Source of the DNA: Intestinimonas sp052065695
GTDB lineage: Bacteria; Bacillota; Clostridia; Oscillospirales; Oscillospiraceae
Assembly (NCBI RefSeq): GCF_052065695.1
Contig: NZ_JBQHTM010000006.1
Span: 40,722-104,721 of the forward strand
DNA: 64,000 nt
Reading direction: 5' to 3'
The position numbers and the translations under genes were made by a program. Shown one piece after another: positions 59,200 through 64,000 of the stretch; the stretch's first letter is position 1; each line of letters begins with the position of its first letter. The notes under the pieces were generated by a model that saw only the letters and a list, made by a program, of their open reading frames with translations, was not told the origin of the DNA and ran no database searches.

Positions 59200-59826
59200 T
59201 CAAAAGAGCTCTGCCACGGAGGCCAATAAGGCCGGCACCGCCCAACATTCCAACGCGGCGGAGAGCGACAAGGCGGCGGCACACAGCCCGCTGCGCACCC
59301 AAAAAATCCGCCCCGGTAAGGACGGTGGACTCTTTCCGCCCACCAGAATCCGTCCGGCCAATTCCATGGCAGAGAGCAATCCCTGAACGCCCAGTAGAAA
59401 CAGGGCGGGCATAGAAATGAGTCCTGTAAAACCGAACGCGAAAAAGGCTAAAATAGCACCGGCGCCTCCAAAGATACGTACAAAAGAAGACACCGCAAAG
59501 GAGAGAAGAAACCCGCGCACCGCAAAGATGGCCGGGATACCGATCACCCCCAGAGCCGTAAAGCTGAGCAGCAGGGTGAGCAGCGGCCAGCGGACTGCCT
59601 CCCAAATGGCGGCCGCCGGTTCCGGCGGAGTGGTAGTTCCGGTCTTGGCCGCTGCCAGGTAAGCCTGGAGATAGGTGCTCAGGCTCTCCTGCCCCTCTCC
59701 TCCTACCTGAGCCGCCAACAAAAGCCCCACCAGCGCCCCGACAGCAAACGCCACAGACAATACTGACAGAGCAGGTGTTATCCCGCCCGGCGGCATATCC
59801 CAAAACCCGACGATTCGCTTTCTCAA
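59200..59826 (-). CDS. spoIIM: Stage II sporulation protein M
   Basis: 208 residues, integral membrane protein with about five helices, member of the DUF95/SpoIIM family. SpoIIM joins SpoIID and SpoIIP in the DMP complex that remodels peptidoglycan during forespore engulfment. The family segment GVIGIPAIFAVRGFLLSFAV is recognisable. Start uncertain: TTG 59826 keeps a GGGGTGAGG ribosome site 4-9 bases upstream, while GTG 59835 would overlap it. Partner of xerD in a conserved pair. Confidence 0.85.
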   Translation of the reverse strand: MRKRIVGFWDMPPGGITPALSVLSVAFAVGALVGLLLAAQVGGEGQESLSTYLQAYLAAAKTGTTTPPEPAAAIWEAVRWPLLTLLLSFTALGVIGIPAIFAVRGFLLSFAVSSFVRIFGGAGAILAFFAFGFTGLISMPALFLLGVQGLLSAMELAGRILVGGKSPPSLPGRIFWVRSGLCAAALSLSAALECWAVPALLASVAELF

Positions 59827-59878
59827 TGCCCTCACCCCTTGTGGAAAGCATATGAGACAAGCGTATCAAATAGGAGGA

Positions 59879-60688
59879 TTATTTTCCGAGCTCTTTTGAG
59901 CGCCGGGTACAGCGGTCCATGGCATCCAGCATCAGACCATCGAAATCCCGTTCCTCAAAGGCAGAGAAAGAGGCCAGCGTGGTCCCACCAGGGGAACACA
60001 CCTGGCGGCAAAGCTCCTCCGGAGTCTTTCCGGACTCCAGGAGCAACCGGGCGGAACCCTCCATGGTTTTCGCTGTGAGCGTCAGGGCCGTCTGGGCATC
60101 GATGCCCACGGAGACCGCCCGACGGACCATCACGTCGGCCATACGGAAGAACCAAGCCGGTGAAGAGCCGTTGACGTTGATGATGTCATCCATCTGCTCC
60201 TCTTTGATGACCGCCACAGCACCAGCGGCGGAAAAGAGGCTCAGGACCGACTGGAACAGCTCGGCTGGCACATCCTCTGCCTGGGCCACCGCTGTGGCGC
60301 CTACACCCACCATCAAGGGGGTATTTGGCATGGCACGCACCACCAAGGCACCGGGCAGAGCCCTCCGCAGTGCGTCAGAAGAGATGCCAGCGGCAATAGA
60401 GACCACACACTTTCCGGCGGTTAGACCAGCCATCTCCGGCAACACATCCGGGAACATCTGCGGCTTTACGCCCAGAACGATAAGATCGGCCTGTTCTGCC
60501 ACCTGTGCATTGTCCGTGGTAGTGCAGACCCCTTCGGCAGCAAAGGGCTCCAGCTTTTCTGCATGCCGGTTGGAGAGCCATACCTGATTCGGCATCACAA
60601 GCCCCTGTCCCAAAACGCCACGCAGGATAGCGCCGTTCATATTCCCGGCACCAATGAAGCCCAACACCTTATTCTCAAATCCGGCCAT
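59879..60688 (-). CDS. proC: Pyrroline-5-carboxylate reductase
   Basis: 269 residues. The NAD(P)-binding GFIGAGNMNGAIL is at the N-terminus; MPNTPLMVGVGATA and the substrate-site NGSSPAWFFRMADVMV follow. It carries out the last step of proline synthesis. AAGGAGG lies 8 bases before the ATG. Promoter and a hairpin at the transcript start lie upstream. No proA or proB is present in this window. Confidence 0.94.
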   Translation of the reverse strand: MAGFENKVLGFIGAGNMNGAILRGVLGQGLVMPNQVWLSNRHAEKLEPFAAEGVCTTTDNAQVAEQADLIVLGVKPQMFPDVLPEMAGLTAGKCVVSIAAGISSDALRRALPGALVVRAMPNTPLMVGVGATAVAQAEDVPAELFQSVLSLFSAAGAVAVIKEEQMDDIINVNGSSPAWFFRMADVMVRRAVSVGIDAQTALTLTAKTMEGSARLLLESGKTPEELCRQVCSPGGTTLASFSAFEERDFDGLMLDAMDRCTRRSKELGK

Positions 60689-60718
60689 GTCGTTGGCCTC
60701 CTTATTGTTGTTATTTCT

Positions 60719-60762
60719 AAAAAATGCCTGACAAAGGGACCGTCACCCGGTCCCTTCGACAG
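60719..60762 (-). promoter_or_regulatory. Leader hairpin with U tract at the 5' end of proC mRNA
   Basis: Minus strand CTGTCGAAGGGACC, 7-base loop, GGTCCCTTTGTCAG (60762-60728; one mismatch, one G-U), then GCA and six T (60724-60719). By the -10 position, transcription starts at about 60761, so the hairpin begins at the first bases of the mRNA. Attenuator or 5' stabiliser. Confidence 0.65.
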
Positions 60763-60767
60763 ACATT

Positions 60768-60796
60768 ACTATAAACTCCATCGCATCACATTGCAA
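60768..60796 (-). promoter_or_regulatory. SigmaA promoter of proC
   Basis: Minus strand TTGCAA (60796-60791), 17-base spacer, TATAGT (60773-60768). Confidence 0.72.
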
Positions 60797-61100
60797 TGAC
60801 TTGACAGGATATTTTTTCATTTTTGTTGATTATGACAACATATTATGTAAAATAAGTTATGTAAACATATGGGTGGCAGGCGGTGGAAAAGTACTTCCAT
60901 ATCTTTAGATAGCGCTATATATAGATTGTTAGTATTTATTTATATCTATATATGGCGTTTACAGTTGGTATATCTTCCGAGCGGACTATACGATATACAA
61001 AATGTAATCAACAATTCTCACCCAAACAACAGACAACTGACGAACCCTGCATAAGGGTTGACACTCCGTCCAATTATGTCATCCTCCACTCCTCCCTGCT
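60797..61100. other. Long AT-rich intergenic region
   Basis: 304 bases without a credible gene, far more AT-rich than its surroundings. It contains a direct repeat TTATGTAAA (60843-60851 and 60857-60865), an ATAGCGCTAT palindrome near 60909, runs of TATATA, and a TTGACA (61057-61062) with no gene downstream. It may be an inserted or decayed segment, a binding region for proC control, or an unrecognised RNA. Confidence 0.5.
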
Positions 61101-61520
61101 TCACCTTCTGCGCCGCTTCTTTTTCGGACCGGCGCACAGGAGACCAGCGGCAGCTCCGCCGCACAGACAGCCGGACAAAAGCCCCAGTCCCCCCTGATCT
61201 ATGGATACTGTGTCGGCAAAGAACAGCAGGCCACCCGTGAGGAGCAAAAGAAAAAAGGCGCCACCCGCCGCCAGCCCGGACAGAAGCGCCCGGCTGCCAC
61301 AGCGTTTTACCGTCAGGACACCACCGGAGAAGCCCCCCAGCACACAGGCGACGATAGCCAGCTTATCCATGGAGGTCTCTCCCAGCCAGCCCTTGGAAAT
61401 GCCGATCGAACAGAGCAGAAGAACTGCTAAACACACCGCCAGGGACAATAGGCCGCCAAGCAGAACGGCGGTCATGACCTGGAGCCATCTGACACCCTGC
61501 TCCTCCCCTGCTTTGCGCAT
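61101..61520 (-). CDS. TIGR04086-family membrane protein
   Basis: 139 residues with four membrane helices (about 14-40, 51-68, 77-101 and 109-131) and a basic C-terminal tail KKKRRRR. Proteins of this family lie next to yajC and tgt in many Clostridia; here the order tgt-yajC-this gene holds. Function unknown. ATG 61520 follows GGAGGGTGTTTTT, with the Shine-Dalgarno inside a terminator-like hairpin. Confidence 0.85.
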   Translation of the reverse strand: MRKAGEEQGVRWLQVMTAVLLGGLLSLAVCLAVLLLCSIGISKGWLGETSMDKLAIVACVLGGFSGGVLTVKRCGSRALLSGLAAGGAFFLLLLTGGLLFFADTVSIDQGGLGLLSGCLCGGAAAGLLCAGPKKKRRRR

Positions 61521-61570
61521 AAAAACACCCTCCTCGCATCGCTTCTGATGAAGCCTATGCGAAGAGGGTG
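61521..61570 (-). terminator. Terminator/attenuator overlapping the TIGR04086 gene ribosome site
   Basis: Minus strand CACCCTCTTCGCAT ... ATGCGAGGAGGGTG (61570-61526, imperfect in the middle) followed by TTTTT (61525-61521) and then ATG. The 3' arm contains GGAGGG, the only Shine-Dalgarno for the gene. Confidence 0.75.
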
Positions 61571-61592
61571 CTTGTCATGCTATGGAGTTAAC

Positions 61593-61874
61593 TCACTTGG
61601 TGGTCTCAGTGGTCTGTGCGCCCTTGGTAGAGATAGCCCACTTGGCAAACTCCACCCGGACCCGGTCGGCGCTGGTCTCAATAACGATACTCTCTTCCTT
61701 GACCGCGCAAATGGTACCGATGATGCCGCCGATGGTGGTGACCTCATCCCCGATGGTCAGCTCACTGCGCATCTTTGCCAGCTCTTTTTTCTTCTTGTTC
61801 TCAGGCCGGATCAGCAAGAAATAGAAGATGGCCAGCATGACCACCAGCATACCGATCGTAGACATCCATTCCAA
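61593..61874 (-). CDS. yajC: Preprotein translocase subunit YajC
   Basis: 93 residues: a single N-terminal membrane helix (about 6-22) followed by the family hallmark LLIRPENKKKKELAKM and a small cytosolic beta domain (GDEVTTIGGIIGTI). Accessory subunit of the Sec holo-translocase. The start is TTG 61874 (LEWMSTIGML) with GGAGG 9 bases upstream. Confidence 0.93.
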   Translation of the reverse strand: MEWMSTIGMLVVMLAIFYFLLIRPENKKKKELAKMRSELTIGDEVTTIGGIIGTICAVKEESIVIETSADRVRVEFAKWAISTKGAQTTETTK

Positions 61875-61938
61875 AAGACATTACCTCCAAATGATTGATT
61901 CCTGCTTCGTTTCAGGCTATGCTTGGACAGCTTTATAT

Positions 61939-61967
61939 ATTATACAGTCAACCGCCGTTTTTGACAA
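61939..61967 (-). promoter_or_regulatory. SigmaA promoter of yajC
   Basis: Minus strand TTGTCA (61967-61962), 17-base spacer, TATAAT (61944-61939). Confidence 0.8.
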
Positions 61968-61981
61968 GTCTTTTGTAAAAT

Positions 61982-63115
61982 TTATACTCTCTGTTCCAAT
62001 CTGGTGCTATACTCAGCCCGGAAGTCTGCAAAGCACCCCTGGTCCAGGGCTTCCCGGATACGGCGGGTCAGCTCATTGTAGAACCAAAGGTTATGGAGCA
62101 CCGCCAAGCGCATGCCCAACATCTCCCCCGCCACAAAGAGGTGACGCACATAGGCCCGGGAGAAAGAGCGGCAGGTGGGACAATTACAGGTTGGATCAAT
62201 GGGGCGATCATCCAGCTTGTACTTCTCATTTTTGATGTTGAGGGCGCCGTCCCAGGTAAAGAGTTTGGCATGGCGGGCGTTTCTGGCAGGCATGACACAG
62301 TCAAAGAAATCCACACCGCGGGCCACGCCCTCGATGATGTTGGAGGGCGTGCCTACGCCCATGAGATACCGGGGCTTGTCCGCCGGCATATAGGGCTCCA
62401 CCGCCTCAATGATGTCGTACATGGTCTGAGTAGGCTCACCCACTGCCAGGCCGCCGATGGCGTAGCCGTCGCAGTCCAGCTTAGCGATCTCCTTCATGTG
62501 CCAGATCCGCAGGTCGGGATAGGTGCCGCCCTGGTTGATACCGAAGAGCATCTGATGGGGATTCACAGTGCCCGGCAGAGCATTGAGCCGGTCGTGCTCA
62601 GCCTTGCATCGCTCCAGCCAGCGAAGAGTGCGCTCACAGGAGGGTTTTACGTACTCATAAGTGGCAGGGTTTTCGATACACTCATCGAAGGCCATGGCGA
62701 TGTCAGAGCCCAGATTGGACTGGATGCGCATGGACTCCTCCGGGCCCATGAAGATGCGCCGGCCGTCGATGTGGGAGGCGAAGGTGACGCCCTCCTCAGT
62801 GATCTTCCGCAACCCGGAGAGGGAAAAGACCTGGAAGCCGCCGGAGTCTGTGAGGATGGGTCCATCCCAGTCCATAAACTTGTGCAGGCCGCCCATCTGC
62901 CGCACTACGTCGTCGCCAGGGCGCAGGTGGAGGTGATAGGTGTTGGAGAGCTCGATCTGGCAGCCGATCTCTTTGAGATCGTGGGCCGAGACCGCGCCTT
63001 TGATGGCCCCTTGGGTCCCCACGTTCATAAAGACCGGGGTCTGAACCATTTCGCCGTGGGCACAGGAAAACTGGCCGCGCCGGGCACGGCCTTCGGTTTT
63101 GATGACTTCGAACAC
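61982..63115 (-). CDS. tgt: tRNA-guanine (queuine) transglycosylase
   Basis: 377 residues, TIM barrel. Catalytic residues are the Asp in LTDSGGFQVFSL and the nucleophile Asp in FFDCVMPARNARH; the zinc site is CNCPTC plus Cys/His further on. It exchanges preQ1 for guanine 34 in tRNAs. The start is GTG 63115 with AGGAG 8 bases upstream. queA is not in this window. Confidence 0.96.
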   Translation of the reverse strand: MFEVIKTEGRARRGQFSCAHGEMVQTPVFMNVGTQGAIKGAVSAHDLKEIGCQIELSNTYHLHLRPGDDVVRQMGGLHKFMDWDGPILTDSGGFQVFSLSGLRKITEEGVTFASHIDGRRIFMGPEESMRIQSNLGSDIAMAFDECIENPATYEYVKPSCERTLRWLERCKAEHDRLNALPGTVNPHQMLFGINQGGTYPDLRIWHMKEIAKLDCDGYAIGGLAVGEPTQTMYDIIEAVEPYMPADKPRYLMGVGTPSNIIEGVARGVDFFDCVMPARNARHAKLFTWDGALNIKNEKYKLDDRPIDPTCNCPTCRSFSRAYVRHLFVAGEMLGMRLAVLHNLWFYNELTRRIREALDQGCFADFRAEYSTRLEQRV

Positions 63116-63135
63116 GCAAAAACTCCTATTCTTCC

Positions 63136-63157
63136 GACCGGAATTGGATGTCCGGTC
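63136..63157 (-). other. Small hairpin in the tgt leader
   Basis: GACCGGA / TCCGGTC, 7-bp stem with 8-base loop, between promoter and Shine-Dalgarno. It lacks the features of a preQ1 riboswitch. Confidence 0.4.
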
Positions 63158-63181
63158 CTATTTTCATTGACAACAGATGCC

Positions 63182-63210
63182 ATTATAACAGAAGACTGCC
63201 GGTTTTACAA
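63182..63210 (-). promoter_or_regulatory. SigmaA promoter of tgt
   Basis: Minus strand TTGTAA (63210-63205), 17-base spacer, TATAAT (63187-63182). Confidence 0.8.
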
Positions 63211-63221
63211 CACGCAGAAGG

Positions 63222-63252
63222 GAGCGGTCCGGTCATGCAGGCCGGACCGCTC
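63222..63252. terminator. Hairpin after the GNAT gene
   Basis: GAGCGGTCCGG / CCGGACCGCTC, 11-bp stem, 9-base loop, T-poor tail. It probably ends the 63260 gene transcript before the tgt promoter. Confidence 0.6.
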
Positions 63253-63259
63253 GACAAAT

Positions 63260-63730
63260 TCAATGATATGGGAGCGAATTTACCAAGGTTATGCCCAATT
63301 CCAGTTCGTCATCATCGCTTTTGCCGGTTTCGGTAAATCCAATTTGGCGATATAGTCTATATGCCGCTTCATTTTGGGGATTACAGGTAATTAAAACGGT
63401 TTTTGAACTTCCAAAGGGTTTTGAGGCAATGTATTTGAGCACTTCCAGCAACGCACCTTTCCCGTACCCCTTCCCCTGAAAAGCGCGATCGATCATCATG
63501 TGCCAAATATTATATACTTCTTCATCATAATCATAGATGACCATTACATATCCAACCATTTTTTCTTCTGCATATATGCCAAATGGCACGCATTGGCTGT
63601 AATAGACATACGCTTGTGCGAGACTGCGAATCGGATTTGAAACGTACTTCTCTTGTCCCACCGCAAGTTCTAAATGGAAGCAATCAATGAAATTTGACGC
63701 ATCGATTTTCTTTAAGGTAATGTTACTCAT
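63260..63730 (-). CDS. GNAT-family N-acetyltransferase (spermidine/BltD-like)
   Basis: 156 residues. The acetyl-CoA site is AFQGKGYGKGALLEVL; the C-terminal NPQNEAAYRLYRQIGFTETG is typical. It resembles polyamine acetyltransferases (BltD/PaiA type), though resistance-type substrates are possible. The gene is AT-rich with codon use unlike the neighbours. Upstream lie a short leader ORF, competing hairpins around the Shine-Dalgarno and a possible IS end, all hints of an acquired gene with translational control. Confidence 0.85.
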   Translation of the reverse strand: MSNITLKKIDASNFIDCFHLELAVGQEKYVSNPIRSLAQAYVYYSQCVPFGIYAEEKMVGYVMVIYDYDEEVYNIWHMMIDRAFQGKGYGKGALLEVLKYIASKPFGSSKTVLITCNPQNEAAYRLYRQIGFTETGKSDDDELELGITLVNSLPYH

Positions 63731-63736
63731 AGCTTT

Positions 63737-63774
63737 CCTCCATCAATAGGAGGGTTAACTTAGAGCCACCCTCC
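63737..63774 (-). promoter_or_regulatory. Competing anti-SD / anti-anti-SD segments before the GNAT gene
   Basis: Three minus-strand segments: GGAGGGT (63774-63768), ACCCTCC (63755-63749) and the Shine-Dalgarno GGAGG (63741-63737). The middle one can pair with either the first or the third, giving an on/off switch for translation. Confidence 0.55.
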
Positions 63775-63808
63775 AGCTTATATAGTTTCGAATATCTTTC
63801 ATTGTCAT
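63755..63808 (-). CDS. Putative 17-residue leader peptide
   Basis: MTMKDIRNYISWRVALS, then TAA. AAAAGGGG lies 9 bases before its ATG. Codons 12-14 contain the first switch segment and the stop codon touches the anti-Shine-Dalgarno, the layout of translational attenuators such as those of cat and erm genes. No homologous leader is recognised. Confidence 0.45.
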   Translation of the reverse strand: MTMKDIRNYISWRVALS

Positions 63809-63839
63809 AATGAACAACCCCTTTTCAATTTTAGTATCT

Positions 63840-63845
63840 ATTATA
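63840..63845 (-). promoter_or_regulatory. -10 box of the leader-GNAT transcript
   Basis: Minus strand TATAAT (63845-63840), 32 bases before the leader ATG. No good -35; a CACAG-N5-CTGTG inverted repeat (63849-63863) lies in the spacer and could be an activator or repressor site. Confidence 0.45.
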
Positions 63846-63889
63846 AACACAGAGAACCTGTGGAATCACACCTTTTATTCACCATTAAT

Positions 63890-64000
63890 CTAGGGAACCT
63901 CTGAATAAAAGCCTTTATCCTGTTTCTACTCAATGTATTAGCCGCCATTTGCGCTTGGTTAAGGTGATTTCAGTGCAAAATAGCCATTATTTATCTGCTT
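63890..64000. mobile_element. Possible insertion-sequence end at the right edge
   Basis: CTAG followed by GGGAACCTCTGAATAAAAGC looks like the terminal inverted repeat and CTAG target typical of IS5-like elements; the element would continue beyond base 64000. A 9-bp inverted repeat CTTTTATTC (63872-63880) / GAATAAAAG (63903-63911) spans the junction. No transposase codons are visible in the 110 bases present, so this is tentative. Confidence 0.22.

Noticed and set aside
60719..60796. T-box riboswitch before proC
   Set aside because: No T-box sequence, specifier loop or antiterminator; the leader is only about 70 bases long.
60831..60870. dif site for XerC/XerD
   Set aside because: ATTATGTAAA resembles the XerD half, but the opposite half does not match known dif arms and spacing is wrong.
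63116..63181. PreQ1 riboswitch before tgt
   Set aside because: The leader has one 7-bp hairpin but no preQ1-I pseudoknot sequence or A-rich tail.
1..64000. CRISPR arrays, tRNA or rRNA genes, complete prophage or transposon
   Set aside because: No regularly spaced repeats, no cloverleaf-type or rRNA-like segments and no transposase or phage structural genes were recognised.

Overview
The window reads as chromosome of a GC-rich, endospore-forming clostridium, most likely from the Oscillospirales (Flavonifractor/Lawsonibacter/Intestinimonas-like). The basis is gene content and gene order, not a database search. Sporulation genes are scattered throughout (spoVM, a SPOCS-LysM protein, spoIVA, cwlD, cotJ, yunB, sigH, spoIIM). 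The SCIFF ranthipeptide with its radical-SAM maturase is a clostridial hallmark. ATP- and PPi-dependent phosphofructokinases coexist, and GTG and TTG starts are frequent. I see no rRNA, tRNA, CRISPR array or complete mobile element; the only RNA gene is rnpB.

Layout. 1-8.7 kb (+): rsmB(partial)-rlmN-prpC-prkC-rsgA, then the tiny spoVM gene behind a terminator-like hairpin, a SPOCS/LysM spore protein and spoIVA. 8.7-12.4 kb (-): the SCIFF peptide gene scfA, its maturase scfB and a PLP decarboxylase, plus a Crp/Fnr regulator. 12.5-15.4 kb (+): leuCDB. 15.5-16.1 kb (-): a small ferredoxin and a cupin. 16.3-23.7 kb (+): coaX, an aminotransferase, purB, pfkA, then a LysR-YedE-TusA-DUF3343 selenium/sulfur cassette. 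23.7-26.1 kb: PPi-PFK and class II aldolase, divergent from interlocked promoters. 26.2-34.1 kb: an unknown gene, a HAD phosphatase, an amidase-domain protein, a tyrosine recombinase, radA, cwlD, a MATE transporter, and a cotJ operon in which cotJA and cotJB are fused.

34.1-48.4 kb (-): an activase/dehydratase fusion with a second 2-hydroxyacyl-CoA dehydratase-like subunit, a lipoprotein nuclease pair, ligA, vanZ-like, yunB, a PLP lyase, a GNAT, three tandem M42 aminopeptidases and murD. 48.5-49.7 kb (+): rnpB and a membrane-anchored MerR regulator. 49.7-63.1 kb (-): yebC, nif3-like, trmK, DUF1858, zinc ribbon, sigH, glmM, sdpI-like, ruvB, a DUF6054-CPCC fusion, ruvA, ruvC, xerD-spoIIM, proC, a TIGR04086 membrane protein, yajC and tgt. 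63.2-64 kb: an AT-rich segment with a GNAT acetyltransferase behind a short leader peptide ORF, and a possible insertion-sequence end.

The most unusual signals are in leader regions. Several genes have a Shine-Dalgarno (SD) sequence inside, or complementary to, a hairpin (spoVM, the TIGR04086 gene, the 26.2-kb unknown gene, the 63.3-kb GNAT). Others are the activase/dehydratase fusion pair, the CotJA-CotJB fusion, the DUF6054-CPCC fusion inside the ruv cluster, and an orphan 3' coding remnant at 34.1 kb. All functional statements are inferred from sequence motifs and context.
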